From contig OY804588.1 in the NCBI GenBank assembly GCA_963680875.1, positions 93,676,233 to 93,740,232 of the forward strand: a stretch of DNA of 64,000 nucleotides, given 5' to 3'. The position numbers were made by a program, and so were the translations under genes. The DNA comes from Bathymodiolus brooksi. Its lineage: Eukaryota > Mollusca > Bivalvia > Mytilida > Modiolidae. Under the pieces are notes generated by a model. It ran no database searches. It was given only the letters and a program-made list of their open reading frames with translations, and was not told the origin of the DNA. This document shows, piece by piece, positions 1 through 10,770 of this stretch (position 1 is its first letter; each line of letters begins with the position of its first letter).

Positions 1-72
1 GTCTACGTCTACTAGACTAATAGGCTCAGTTGTATTGTCTACGTCTACTAGACTAATAGGCTCAGTTGTATT
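1..72. repeat. 36-bp direct duplication at the window edge
   Basis: Two identical 36-bp units (1-36 and 37-72), each beginning gtctacgtctactagac and ending ttgtatt. The array may continue left of the window. Just after it (about 72-105) is a short piece resembling the reverse of the SINE-B body (tatagtgctagtccc...). No gene is visible. Confidence 0.85.
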
Positions 73-105
73 TTTATAGTGCTAGTCCCACTGAATTAAC
101 AGATA

Positions 106-529
106 CATTATAGATATTTCAATCTACTTGGACATATTATTCTGACTTCAAGTCAGCTTGTCTTTGTACTTACTCATTAATGATGTGTGTTAAATATCAT
201 TAATACTATTATAATTGAAATAGTAGACCTGTTCTCACTCAAAAACTGGAAACACAATATAGAAAATGGTAAATAAATAAAATTTAGCAACATATATTTA
301 AATAAAATGTTTTTTACATGCTAGTATTAAAAAGTATATATTTCAAATGAAGTTAATAGATAGATATTCGTACAAATCGTTTTTGATATTATTTTATTGT
401 TTATTTTATTTTTTTCATTCTATGTTTTATTAGATGTTTTCGTCAATAATGATGTTTTAGTCGATGCTTCGGCACTGACTTGGTTTATTAGATATATTTT
501 TATCGAAATTTACAATTTCCAAATCATGT
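106..529. other. AT-rich spacer, nothing recognised
   Basis: AT-rich sequence with short homopolymer runs and no open frame or repeat that I can name. It ends at the 5' part of a DR1 dispersed repeat. Confidence 0.6.
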
Positions 530-564
530 AATTATTATTAAAACTAATGTTGTCCTCTCTCAGG

Positions 565-1109
565 CATAGGTGACCTTAACCATAGGTGACCTTAGCCATA
601 GGTGACCTTAGCCATAGGTGACCTTAGCCATAGGTGACCTTAGCCATAGATGACCTTAGTCATAGGTGACCTTAGCCATAGGTGACCTTAGCCATAGGTG
701 ACCTTAGCCATAGGTGACCTTAGCCATAGGTGACCTTAGCCATAGGTGACCTTAGCCATAGGTGACCTTAGCCATAGGTGACCTTAACCATAGGAGACCT
801 TAGCCATAGGTGACCTTAGCCATAGGTGACCTTAGCCATAGGTGACCTTAGCCATAGGTGACCTTAGCCATAGGTGACCTTAGCCATAGGTGACCTTAGC
901 CATAGGTGAGCTTAGCCATAAGTGACCTTAGCCATAGGTGACCTTATCCATAGGTGACCTTAGCCATAGGTGACCTTAGCCATAGGAGACCTTAGCCATA
1001 GGTGACCTTAGCCATAGGTGACCTTAGCCATAGGAGACCTTAGCCATAGGAGACCTTAGGTCATAGGAGACCTTAGCCATAGGTGACCTTAGCCATAGGA
1101 GACCTTAGC
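565..1109. repeat. 16-bp minisatellite, about 34 copies
   Basis: The unit is cataggtgaccttagc. Variants include cataggagacc (t to a), ttaacc for ttagcc and one 17-bp unit (about 1050). The last unit runs directly into ctgattttgac, the DR1 sequence that follows a single unit in the copy at 56.7 kb. This makes the array an internal expansion of DR1. Confidence 0.95.
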
Positions 1110-1131
1110 TGATTTTGACTATCCTGTTTAA

Positions 1132-1403
1132 GGGGGTACCATACACTACAGGGAGATAACTCTTTAAAATCAGTTGAACGTTTTGATCATATGATGTTTG
1201 TATGCAGATTTCAAGCATCTCGGTGATCAAAACCACAGAGAGAAAAGCTGCTATGTGGCTAGTGAATTTATAGCTCTGAGTCTGTTGGTTGGCATTTGTT
1301 AAAAGTTTGATATTTATTACAGTGGATATATTCAAACACACTGCCAAAAAATAAGAAAATTAAACGAGCAGATCAAATGTTACCTGAAGTGTATGGTACC
1401 ACC
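1132..1403. mobile_element. 272-bp MITE with TTAA target duplication
   Basis: Terminal inverted repeats are gggggtaccatacact (1132-1147) and, reverse-complemented, ggtggtaccatacact (1388-1403); 15 of 16 bases match. TTAA lies directly outside both ends (1128-1131 and 1404-1407). TTAA duplication is typical of piggyBac-type transposition, so this is probably a non-autonomous piggyBac-like element. It has no coding capacity; the open frame across it is chance. Confidence 0.8.
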
Positions 1404-1540
1404 TTAAGCTCTTTGGTTTTAGTGTTTCCAAAGATTTTAAATTATTTGTCTTTCAGTGAATTTGTCTTTGAGCATACCTGATGAATGTTATTCCAGAAAC
1501 GTGTCGTGTGCACTAAGTTTGATATCTACGGGTTTATTTC

Positions 1541-2250
1541 TAATTATAAACAGATATTTCTTTTCTCGATAATATGATCCTGCAGCAATGCGAATTCTCC
1601 CATCCGTTCCTCTGTAATTCTTCCATTGCATAATATATTATCAAATTAATTTCCCCATATGATATTGACAACGGTGCTTCATGTCCATCAATATTTGGGA
1701 GCGCATCTGTCAGTAAGGTTTTACGATGAGCAGCTATTAAGAACATAGTTTTATTATTAAATAAGGTAGGATATTAAAACGGTAAAACGGCTGAATTGAA
1801 GGGATTTTATTTGATAAAAGAACTTCAATTTTCCGCCGTCTTAGTTACTATAAAAGGAAATAATTTTCTGTGTGAACTCCCACTAGACTTGCACACAGCA
1901 GTATCTCCTTTCTTTGGAAATCCTCTTACCATCCATCCGGAACAATTGATGACGCTTAAACAAGTGGATTATATTTACGGAAAATATTTCGTTTTAAAAT
2001 TAACCTAAATTAAATATTCATGGGTGTTTAACAGGATTAGAACCGGCTAATATTGAGAGCGAATATTTTTTTTTATAATTAATTAAAGAGCTTTGTGGTC
2101 AAGTGGTGGTAATACTTGTGAAAAAATGAAATGATTTGTATTCACAGATGTGTTAAGCTTTAATAAGAATGCCAAAATGAATTAAAAGTAGACACGGAAC
2201 AAAATATATGTTTATGCATACTTTTCTATTTAATTAAGAGGTAATTTACC
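1541..2250. other. Spacer without recognised feature
   Basis: AT-rich. Open frames of about 70 codons at 1540-1746 (-) and 1796-2008 (+) show no motif that I recognise and no codon-like regularity. Confidence 0.5.
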
Positions 2251-2300
2251 AATAACGATGTTATACGATGTTATACGATGCTATTCGATGTTATACGATG
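2251..2300. repeat. 10-bp tandem repeat, 5 copies
   Basis: Five 10-mers of the form ttatacgatg, with variants aataacgatg and ctattcgatg. Downstream, around 2365-2395, is a 'ttatcttatcttacctta' tract that could be the simple-repeat tail of an old retrotransposon, but no body is visible. Confidence 0.85.
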
Positions 2301-2651
2301 CTACGTGTCGGTCAAAAGCACACTAGGGCTTGTGTTGTATTGTTATATAAATATGCCGACTATAAATAAAACTTATCTTATCTTACCTTATACTAAACCA
2401 TTGTGACGCGATTTTTAATTTACAAATATCACCTGACTGACGTATTCAAAATATTATTTAATTACTTTTAAAATAAATGGATGCACTCTTCGAGAAAATA
2501 AAATAGATTAAAACGTTACACATGTAATAATGAACTAGTGACCTCTATATGAGGGTTGTTGACGATGTATCTCACATAGTAATCAAGGACTGCCATATTA
2601 ACACAATAATAAAAATACATGTACTAGTAAGGGCTATTATATAGTATTATA

Positions 2652-2746
2652 TACGTGATGTTTTTCATATTGGCCTAGTAATAGGTCCGAGGCCTGCTGT
2701 ATTGGCCTCGGACCTTTAACTAGGCCAATATGAAACACATCACGTA
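2652..2746. repeat. Fold-back inverted repeat, about 43-bp arms
   Basis: The left arm begins tacgtgatg and contains catattggcctag and ggtccgaggcc. The right arm is its imperfect reverse complement (ggcctcggacc, ctaggccaatatg, catcacgta), with a short loop near 2695-2702. Related catattggcc / aacatcacgtaat pieces occur at 19375-19640, so this looks like a dispersed fold-back element. Confidence 0.85.
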
Positions 2747-2830
2747 ATGATACCTTTATTGATTAACCAGTCCAATATGATATTAACTATATAGGCCAAA
2801 ATGAAAACATGTGATTTCCATCAAATGACA

Positions 2831-3524
2831 AGTTTTTTAGGCATTGCATGACTCATTCAAAGCAAATTCAAGAAAAACAATAAAGCAACATTACTGAACC
2901 AAACAAACTGCAGAATATCTGAATTAGAAATATTAAGTCAAATATTGTTAGAAATGACTTAAGAGTCCACGTTACAGTTACTGACTACAGTTAATTGTGT
3001 TCTTTCTATCTCCAGAGTATACATTAATATTAATTACACCACCCGAAACAGTTGCCCCACAAAAGAGGGCCAATGGATTGTCATGTTTGTCCTCCAGAAG
3101 TACTTTTCAGCTGTATATCACCCTCATGTCATATTTACATGGTCTTGTCTTCCTCTTAACCCAAAGTATGCACCATTGTTTAGAAAGACTGCATTAATTA
3201 AAGCTTCTGGGTTGTCTGAAAATGAAATATGAAAAATAAATTTACTATCTATATATTTGTTAATTACTTTTTCATGTTGCAACTGGTACTATCAATGTAG
3301 TATAAACTGTTTCAAGATAACACAAATGAAATGATATTGGATTGATTGATGAATTACAATGTATCTGTAAACATTTTACACATAATTATGCACGTGCAAA
3401 TATGTGCAAAAATTACATCATTGTGTTGAATTTCAACTAACTATTTTTTTTTTAAATAAATTAGTAAGAATGGATATGGATGTAAGAGAACATGAGAGAC
3501 GACACACCATTACACTTAGTTACA
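2831..3524. other. Spacer without recognised feature
   Basis: AT-rich sequence with no recognisable coding or repeat structure. Confidence 0.5.
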
Positions 3525-3598
3525 ACGCCACGATATAGCTGACATACAGCAAAAGTTGGCGTCAAACACCAATCAATAAATCAATCACTTACATCCAA
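3525..3598 (+). mobile_element. SINE-B 3' tail fragment
   Basis: Contains cgccacgatatagctgaca and ttggcgtcaaacaccaatca, followed by a caatcaataaatcaatcact tract. This matches the 3' domain and tail of the full SINE-B copy at 15.6-15.9 kb. The head is absent. Confidence 0.75.
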
Positions 3599-4274
3599 AT
3601 TAATAAAGTAAAAGAAGATGACTGGTACATTTTGTTTACGTGTCTGTTTTATTGTCTTCTTTCTTTTTTTTCTTTTCTTTGTTGTTGGTATTGATGTGTA
3701 TGCTCATGATCACGTATTTGTTATTCTATTATAGAATGTAAGGCGAGTAAGTGTGAGATTGAAATTATACACTGGTGGGAGTTATGGTGTTTAATGCCAC
3801 TCTCAACAATAATTCAGTTATTTCGTCCCACACATTCATTATAGTATTGTACGAATTTTCCTTAAACGATCATAGAAAAAATATTTTTTTTAGAAGAATT
3901 CAATATTCAGGATTTTTGTGGTTTTTGATCAAGAAGTCATTTTTTGTTATTTTTATATTTGATATCACCCATTATTCATTCTATTAATATCTAAGATCAA
4001 CGAAGCGTGAATATTTGATCAAATGTTGATATTCCGGGTTAATTCACCGGAACGTTCGGTCTGTGTTTTGTCATTTATACATGTTTTTTACTGTTATTTT
4101 ACCATCTGTCCTATAATTTTTACCGTTATTTTTTCTATTGATGGAGCGAAGTTTAATGGGTAATAAACAATAACCACGGATGAATCAAAGACATTATCCT
4201 GCTCAGATTTCTAGTAGAAGTCACGAACATAGTTCTTGTCGCGTTAGTAGCCATATTTCGTTCTGTCATTAAAA
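3599..4274. other. Spacer without recognised feature
   Basis: T-rich stretches. A 70-codon open frame at 3775-3987 has no recognisable motif. Confidence 0.5.
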
Positions 4275-4495
4275 AGATATAAATAATATTTAAAAAACAG
4301 ACAGCGTTGAAAATGTTTTAAGCACACAATAATCTGTCTAGTCTAAGTCAATGTATGTTGTCGTACAAAAAAAGGGGGGAGGGGCATAAATAATATTTAA
4401 AAAACAGACGCGATGAAAATGTTTTAAACACACATATAATCGGTCTAGTTTAAATGTAGATTGACGTACAATGTATATTGTCGCACAAAAAGGCA
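4275..4495. repeat. Diverged direct duplication of about 110 bp
   Basis: 4275-4373 and 4385-4495 share aataatatttaaaaaacaga, then gaaaatgtttta, cacacaat/cacacata, and a final tgtcgcacaaaaa-type segment. The copies are separated by a gggggaggggc run. Confidence 0.8.
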
Positions 4496-4954
4496 GGTAT
4501 GTAACGACTATGCTCTTTGGAGAGTTATTATGTTACCAACTCGAATATCCGACCTCTCACCTCAAATCGAAGTGAAAACAATGATGATAATCCATGTCTT
4601 GGCGTTGAACATGCATAAGAATTAGGTGGGCAGAAACTGGTTGACAGGATGACAACGATCCCTTCTTGATCTCTAACGGCAATACAGAATTAAACATACA
4701 ATGAAAAACCTCCACAGATTCCCTTCCATTCAAAAATTTCACAACAATAAAATAGCCAATATAATAGCAGGATTAGTTAATGCTGGTAATTAAGTGACTA
4801 CTAGCTACGAAAGTAGAATCTGTTGATTTAAGACAATTGCAAATACTCTCATATTAATATTAATAATGTATTTTCTTCTTTAATAGTATAACATTAAATA
4901 TGTTTTCAATATTTCTATTCGTATATAATATTTACATTGGCAAATATTACAGAA
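4496..4954. other. Spacer without recognised feature
   Basis: Only a chance 61-codon open frame is present (4557-4742, -). Confidence 0.5.
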
Positions 4955-5015
4955 CTAGACGTCACGATATAACTGAAATATTGTTGAAAGTGGCTTTAAA
5001 CACCATCAAACAAAA
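4955..5015 (+). mobile_element. SINE-C 3' tail fragment
   Basis: Carries cacgatataactgaaatat, then tgttgaaagtggctttaaac and acc, followed by an A-rich end. This is the shared SINE 3' domain without a head. Confidence 0.8.
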
Positions 5016-5314
5016 AAAAACAGAACTAAGCAATTTAGGAGTGTAATCAACATTACTTACTTATTTTAATTAGCTATAGTGTATTAGTTTTACAGTGTTC
5101 AGAAGAAAAAAAAACATGTTCAATTTTCCAGATTTTCACCGTTTTATGGAACAAGAAGACCATGCATTAGTCAATAAATGCATTAGTTCTTAATATAATA
5201 TTAATTAGATAGCATTTGCTTATTATTCAATTGTATATGTTAATGATGAAATCTCTACAATGGTAAAGATTTGACTGTCTACATGTTTTCTACCTCCTAA
5301 AACTAAATCTGTAG
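5016..5314. other. Spacer without recognised feature
   Basis: AT-rich, with no structure that I can name. Confidence 0.5.
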
Positions 5315-5460
5315 CCGTCGTCGTGGTCGTCATTATTTGGTGGTTGTATTTATAACTACCTATGTAATCAGTGCATATCACCACTAAAATTGTGAGTTCG
5401 AATTCCGCTCATGGCGAGGTGTACTTGATATTGTGTAATTATAAGTTCCTCACAATTCAT
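5315..5460 (+). mobile_element. SINE-C head fragment (tRNA-like)
   Basis: Contains gtcgtggtcgtcatta, aactacctatgtaatcagtg, and a B-box-like gagttcgaattcc followed by gctcatggcgaggtgtactt. The 3' domain is missing; a separate tail fragment lies 300 bp upstream. Confidence 0.75.
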
Positions 5461-6404
5461 ATTTGACTGCTGCAAATGAAAATTGCAGAAAATCCGATGA
5501 AAATGAAAATAACTCAATATGTTAATCCCACGTCATATACAAAACGCATTCCTGTGATAAACAATGTCATACTGTTACTAACTTCTACATGCCGTGATCT
5601 TAACTTTCGTTTTTAGAGCAACATGCTATTTTGGTTCTTCTTTAAATAGCATATAATTTTGTTTTAAGAATATATGTTATTTATTTGAATAGTACATAAA
5701 ATCTGAAAATAGCCACCATGCAACCTAATTTTGGCAAAAGAGAAAAAGACGGTTTTTATTATGGATCTTGAATTTAATTTCTTAATCTCGCCACTTGTAA
5801 TATAAACATTTACCCAATCAATATAAAGCAAGTAGTAAAAATTTAATATCAACCAACAAAACAATTTTAATCGGAAGTACAATGTCAATTTCAAAGATGG
5901 CCGCACAACAAGATAATATTACTCCATCCCGACTTGTAAAACGTTTCCTAATATTTCAAACATAACATACACTGTCTGACTTCTATGAATCTTTGATGCT
6001 CCCTGTACAGTGAGAATGAACAACCGTGTCATATTTATGTTGTGTCTTTCTTTGACATCTGAGGGCACTTTCTTGATTAATTTTATTGATTGGTTCCACC
6101 ACTGCGGTAATTAAAATGACAGGTGATGGTACCAGTTTTACTTCTGTGTATCGATTGGTTTAGTTACAATGAATATCACAGACTTTTACTGGTTCCTTTT
6201 GTACATTGTGGCGCTTTAGACATAAAAAAAGGGGGGGGGGGGGTAATAAGGATTTTTATAATTATTTTAACAATAAAACCTGACACATAAAAACAAAAAC
6301 AAAATATTTGCATATGTGAATATTTTTAAACAGAACATGGAAATGGAAAATATGATCCATATCTGTATATTATTCAAAATATAAAATATAGAATTAATCC
6401 ATTT
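5461..6404. other. Spacer without recognised feature
   Basis: Includes a g-run at about 6231-6242. The 80-codon frame at 5664-5906 (-) is AT-rich and unrecognised. Confidence 0.5.
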
Positions 6405-6785
6405 CTATATGGTGCAATCACCACTAACATTGTGAGTTCGAATCCAACTCAGGCGATACAACATTATGTGACAGCCGGAACCTTTGAACCGTAATGAGAG
6501 CGGGAGGTTTGGCGCCTTAAAATCTGATTCAACCCACCATTTCTTTAGAAATGCCTGTACCAAGTCAGGGTCATTACGGTTTTCACAGTTTTCCGGTTGT
6601 TGACTGATTTTGTCTGTTTATATAATTATGAGTTTTGACTTTCCCTTTGTAAGATTGTTCGGAGTTCGGTAATTTTGTTATTACCTTTATTTATCAGTGA
6701 CTTTCTATAAGTCAGTGGTTTTCTCCGGGTACTCTAGTACTACGATATAACTGAAATATTGTTGAAAGTGGCGTTAAACACCAAA
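6405..6785 (+). mobile_element. SINE-C copy interrupted by a DR5 repeat
   Basis: The head part (atcaccactaacattgtgag, then ttcgaatccaactcaggcga) stops near 6474. SINE sequence resumes near 6690 with cagtgactttctataagtca and runs through ctccgggtactct to gaaagtggcgttaaacacc. The intervening piece is DR5, so one element was inserted into another. Confidence 0.75.
6475..6690 (+). mobile_element. DR5 dispersed repeat inside the SINE
   Basis: Carries caacccaccatttctttaga, atgcctgtaccaagtcaggg and cggagttcggtaattttg. I recall near-identical landmarks from mussel genomic and transcript sequences; this is recollection, not a search. It has no open frame of interest. Confidence 0.6.
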
Positions 6786-6897
6786 AAAGAACAACCAGCC
6801 AATCTAAATTGTATAATATAAACAAGTCGCTTGTAATGTTAGACTTATTCCACGTAAGTTTCTTGGCATATGTTTTTTCTTCACAAACTTAAGAAAA

Positions 6898-7020
6898 CTA
6901 AGATTATTTACAGTTAAGATATAATATTATTTACAGTTAAGATAAAATAATATTTACAGTTAAGATATAATAATATTTACAGTTAAGATATAATAATATT
7001 TACAATTAAGATATAATAAT
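6898..7020. repeat. 23-bp tandem repeat, about 5 copies
   Basis: The unit is aatatttacagttaagatat plus aat. The first copy is slightly diverged (aatattatttacag) and the last reads acaattaag. Confidence 0.9.
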
Positions 7021-7153
7021 CTCTGTATCTGTGAGTGCCTAGAAGTATCTTTTTTTGGAAATGATCAAATTGAAGAAACATGTTCATAAATATATTGAGG
7101 TGTACTTTTTACGTTCCCTAAAATTTACATATAGAAACATTCATAAAAGATAA

Positions 7154-8149
7154 TGTCAAGAAAAACTAAATTATATGACACGAATTTTAGGTGAACACGG
7201 CAACTTTAACAGAATTTCGTTTGGAGATTCATTATGGACCTCTATTCTACGTCCTTCTATTGAGAACGGTTGCGCCGTATGGTTCCCTTGCACAGTAACA
7301 TGTGCTCAAAGTTTGCAGTACCAAGCTGGAAAAATTATTTTAAGAATGAAAATGAGCTTTCCATTATCTGCTCTTCTATCAGAATTTTGCTGGAGGATCA
7401 ATTAACGAATTTCTTGACCGACAGTGTGTTAATCATTTTAAGGTTTGAAGAACTTTCGGTTCACAGTTGATACAAAATTGTATTCATGGAGCAAACAAAT
7501 TCCGAATGTGTGGAATGGAAGTATTTAAATTATATGAAAACTATTGTCCCGTCAATAGGATTAGACCATTACTACTATGGAAATTTTAATACAAACATAT
7601 TTTAATATTTGTTCGGTAAAGCATTTCAAGAAAAGGAATTATCTATAGGAGACTGGAAATGAGCAGTCTATCAAACTATAACACGTTTAACATTTCACCA
7701 GGGAAACAAGCATACTTATGCTTATAAATGAAGTTCCTTGCTAGAACCAATTATATGCCCTTGAATGAAAGTCTTTTTAATATTAATCTTCGTGAAAGTT
7801 ATAAGTGTAATATATGCGATGACGATATGATCGAAGACATGCACCATTTCTTATTTGAATGCAAAACTTACGATGTATCAGACAAGAACTGTTCGAGGAA
7901 ATTGAAACATTAATAAAATCGTTTTATCAAGATCTCGCGTTTTCAGAGTTACCGCCCTTTCAAAAGCTGCGGTTCTTAATCCATGACTTTTATTTTTGTT
8001 TCTTGCTTGATAAGTTCAGTAAACAACTATTATGTAAAATGATAGAATGTGTATTGAGTCATGTTTCGACGACCAGGAACTATCTTAATATTTTGTTTCT
8101 CTTAGTTTTATGTCATTTTTATAGTTTACTTGTAATAAAGCGCAATTAA
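7154..8149 (+). pseudogene. LINE (non-LTR) reverse-transcriptase ORF, 3' end, decayed
   Basis: What remains is the region downstream of the polymerase core. Block one (7154-7405) reads ILRPSIENGCAVWFP, then LQYQAGKIILRMK, the usual 'right-hand' segment after the catalytic motifs. Block two, in another frame (7385-7570), gives INEFLDRQ and then CIHGANKFRMCGMEVFK. Block three (7728-7913) has the C-terminal zinc-knuckle-like CNICDDDMIEDMHHFLFEC. A fourth block in another frame runs to 8149. At least three frameshifts separate the blocks and the 5' part with the catalytic aspartates is absent, so it is a 5'-truncated dead copy. The clade is uncertain (CR1/Jockey-like C-terminus). This is the usual remnant of incomplete reverse transcription followed by neutral decay. 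Confidence 0.8.
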
Positions 8150-8368
8150 AACAATGTGATACATTGTATATAATGTTGTGTTCATGAAGAAAGACACAAT
8201 TGTTTCTGGGATAGTTTGTTTTACCAATGAAACGATGACTTTTATCACAATGACATTGATATGTTTCAAACTATGTTCTGTGATGAAACTGTATTTTGTT
8301 TAATGTTTGTTTATGTTTTATTCTCATTTTTAATTTTAAATAGTTGTTTTTTTAAGAAATAAATCTTG
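8150..8368. other. Probable 3' untranslated tail of the LINE remnant
   Basis: AT-rich sequence following the last LINE block and ending near aagaaataaatcttg, where a polyadenylation-like aataaa touches the next palindrome. Inferred from position only. Confidence 0.4.
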
Positions 8369-8465
8369 GAAGCCAGAATGTGTTTTGAGTTTTAACATGG
8401 GTTGGCGGATAACATTTACTAATATCCGCCAACCCATGTTAAAACTCAAAACACATTCTGGCTTC
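8369..8465. repeat. Perfect 43-bp inverted repeat with an 11-bp loop
   Basis: The left arm 8369-8411 starts gaagccagaatgtgttttga and ends gggttggcggata. The right arm 8423-8465 is its exact reverse complement over all 43 bases. The loop is acatttactaa. As RNA or single-stranded DNA it would form a long uninterrupted hairpin. The lack of any mismatch in otherwise decayed sequence suggests recent origin. Confidence 0.97.
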
Positions 8466-8979
8466 AATGAATTAATTCCATTCTGATATGTCTAAGAGTA
8501 CAAATACGGTAGTCTACTTTGATTGGAAGACGGTAATTTATATTTACGTTGTCGCACACAATTTATGTTGCCATATTCGAGCAGACGATAATTCATCAAC
8601 ATGTACATTTACGACGGGAAAGTCGGTCACCTGAACCGCCGCATGTGCGAATGAGATTATACCCAATCGATAAATCGATCGTTTGTTTACAAAGCGAAAG
8701 AAGGACGTGATGTTAGAATTGTGATTATTAGACGCAAACAATGGTACCCCACTGATGTTTGCCCCCGTTGTCAAGAGAAATTTGCTAAATAAAATGCATA
8801 TAAAATATAGACATAACGTGAGTTTCATATCAGTATATAAACAAATCAGCAATGAGGTGGGCACAATTCGTTCCCATTGTAATTCCAACAATTTGACTTT
8901 ATTGGCAAAAGAAACAAAACTGTTCTCTATGAAAAAAAAAGCCATAAAATATGCCCTCGCAAGTCAAATTACAGTATTT
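8466..8979. other. Spacer; unrecognised 133-codon open frame on the minus strand
   Basis: The frame 8544-8945 (-) is the longest non-repeat frame in this part of the window, but I recognise no domain in its translation and it has an overlapping open frame on the other strand. Not called as a gene. Confidence 0.4.
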
Positions 8980-9003
8980 TAATTAATTAATTAATTAATT
9001 AAT
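8980..9003. repeat. (AATT)n microsatellite
   Basis: About six aatt units in a row. Confidence 0.95.
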
Positions 9004-9057
9004 TTGTTACAGCATATGTAATCACAACCTAATTTACGGAATGGCCAAAGGACAGTT

Positions 9058-9285
9058 GTAGTCGTGATCATATGATAGTTGGATTTACAACAACCTATGC
9101 AATCAGTGCCGATCAGTGCGATTTCCCTTCATATAGAGGTGTACTTGATATAACATTATGTGATAAAGTTTGTCAGTGACTTGCGTCAGGTCGGTGGTTT
9201 TCTTCGGGTACTCCGGTTTTATCCACCAATAAAACTGACCGCAACCATATAGGTGAAATATTTTTTGAAATTGGCGCGCACAACC
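9058..9285 (+). mobile_element. SINE-C, nearly full length
   Basis: A tRNA-like head (gtcgtgatcatatgatagtt, then aacctatgcaatcagtgcc) is followed by the body gaggtgtacttgatataaca, ttgtcagtgacttgcgtcag and cttcgggtactccgg. It ends in a diverged 3' domain (gaccgcaaccatataggtga, then aaattggcg). The head resembles the first half of tRNA-His (cgtgatcgtatagt). The B box is degraded, so the copy is probably not transcribed. Confidence 0.8.
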
Positions 9286-9567
9286 CAAACCCCTATGGAA
9301 TGACCATTGATTTGAAAATGGAAACTAGCCTTTGATACGTGTATGTGGTAGAATGGTAAATACTTTGATTGACTGAAGTTGAACACTAAGCTTCAGTTAT
9401 TTTATAGCTATATATAAACAAATTATATAATTTAGTTATTATAACTGCAAAATTGCTGATTTTGGTGTTAAGCAAAAATCCCCCACTCACCAATAACTAG
9501 CTGAATACCCTTAGAAATAAGAAACATTTGGGTATAAAACAATCTTCTCATATATACAAATAAATTA

Positions 9568-9656
9568 AGATTATAATGATATGTTCATAGATTATAATGA
9601 TATGTTCATAGATTATAATGATATGTTCATAGATTATAATGATATGTTCATAGATT
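9568..9656. repeat. 21-bp tandem repeat, 4 copies
   Basis: The unit is agattataatgatatgttc plus at. Because 21 is divisible by 3, a short open frame crosses it; this is not evidence of coding. Confidence 0.95.
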
Positions 9657-9740
9657 TAGAAAGGACATGCACTTTTTATATATTTGTACATACATTAATT
9701 TCTTTCAAAAATCTAAAAATTGTGTCGCCTACGACATCAC

Positions 9741-9844
9741 GCTGCGTTCACACTTACATTTAAAGCGAATTGAATACGCTAATCGCGTTCACGTGTAATT
9801 ATTCTTTTAATGCGCATCGAATTCGAATTACGTGTGAACGCAGC
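9741..9844. mobile_element. 104-bp MITE with terminal inverted repeats
   Basis: The ends are gctgcgttcacac (9741-9753) and its exact complement gtgtgaacgcagc (9832-9844). The similarity extends inward imperfectly (aaagcgaattgaatacgc versus gcgcatcgaattcgaatt). No clear target duplication is seen. The transposon superfamily is undetermined. Confidence 0.75.
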
Positions 9845-9919
9845 ATTAGACGAAGAAGAAGTAACGTTGTAGAAATCTACAACATGCACGCTGTTAATTT
9901 TAAGCTTAGATGTTCAAAA

Positions 9920-10110
9920 TATTAAATACGTCTGTGCCAGTTCAAAGCCAGGGCCTATATTAAATACGTCTGTGCCAGTTCAAAGCCAGGGTCTATATTA
10001 AATACGTCTGTGCCAGTTCAAAGCTAGGGCCTATATTAAATACGTCTGTGCCAGTTCAAAGCCAGGGCCTATATTAAATACGTCTGTGCCAGTTCAAAGC
10101 CAGGGCCTAT
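9920..10110. repeat. 38-bp tandem repeat, 5 copies
   Basis: The unit starts tattaaatacgtctgtgcca and continues gttcaaagccagggccta. Variants are agggtcta and aagctagg. It lies directly upstream of a DR4 copy. Confidence 0.95.
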
Positions 10111-10117
10111 ATTTCCA

Positions 10118-10235
10118 CCCTATGTCGTGGTCTTTGTGTGTGTTCAGTGAGTGAAGGTGTGAGGTGATTGCTCGTATTGTTGATATTGGTGGAAATGTTG
10201 ACCCGCCATTGTTTACACTTTCTTTTCATAGCTTA
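10118..10235 (+). mobile_element. DR4 dispersed repeat, copy 1
   Basis: The landmarks ctatgtcgtggtctttgtgt, gtgaggtgattgctcg, ttgatattggtggaaatg and cattgtttacactttctttt recur in the same order at 30240-30395. No coding content. Confidence 0.75.
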
Positions 10236-10654
10236 CCAGTGATGACATCGTATTTTTTACTATTCTGGCAGCATAATGTATTGCGATTTGTTTAAAACTT
10301 ATGTGTGTATAATAAACCCGAACTAGACAATTTCCCAGAGTAGAAAGGGTTGCGTGCAATACATAAATGCGTATTATGCACACATGAAAGCGACACACGA
10401 AATATTATCCCGTCGTTGCTCCACATTGAAAAACGACATCTGGCCACGCCCACTTATGATATGATTACCAACGTAGTTTTTTTATATTTAACGTTGGACC
10501 GTTTTGTTGGAAATTCAACAGGTATTATTCGTCCTAATTAATATTAGAGGTTCCTCAATTCTGGTTTTATTCGCATACAAAATCGTGGAATTTTCCCTGA
10601 TTGTTTTCAAAAACATTTTCATTAGTGTAATAATCATTGATAACTCTATTGTAC
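10236..10654. other. Spacer without recognised feature
   Basis: Two overlapping short open frames on opposite strands and nothing else. Confidence 0.5.
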
Positions 10655-10770
10655 TGTGCACGTGATTTTTCATTTTTTTTTATAATACATTTGTATGTGG
10701 TCTTTTTGAATGGAAGCGAATCTGTGTAGGTTTTTTCATCGTTCCTTTTTTATATGTATTGTTGTTACAG
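10655..10770 (+). mobile_element. DR3 dispersed repeat, copy 1
   Basis: Has tgtatgtggtctttttgaat, ggaagcgaatctgtgtaggt and tttatatgtattgttgtta. The same landmarks are at 37550-37660 and 39262-39335. Confidence 0.65.

Larger units (their letters stand above)
530..1540 (+). mobile_element. DR1 dispersed repeat, copy A, with internal minisatellite and nested MITE
   Basis: This dispersed element is seen again at 25.9-26.8 kb and 56.68-56.88 kb (+) and at 40.0, 53.9 and 55.9 kb (-). The order of landmarks is aaactaatg, then cctctctcaggcatagg, ttagctgattttg, tatcctgttta, a T-rich middle, and cctgatgaatgttattccag followed by gatatctacgg. The single 'cataggtgaccttagc' segment has become a 16-bp array (565-1109). 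A TTAA-flanked MITE (1132-1403) is inserted just after tatcctg. No protein is encoded. The family type is unknown: I see no terminal inverted repeats or target duplication for the whole element. Confidence 0.65.

Noticed and set aside
2340..2400. Retrotransposon 3' tail (ttatcttatcttacctta)
   Set aside because: The tail-like simple repeat is suggestive, but no body sequence can be recognised upstream.
8544..8945. 133-codon minus-strand frame with hydrophobic stretches
   Set aside because: No recognised family, overlapping open frame on the other strand, AT-rich composition like the spacers. Noted but not called.
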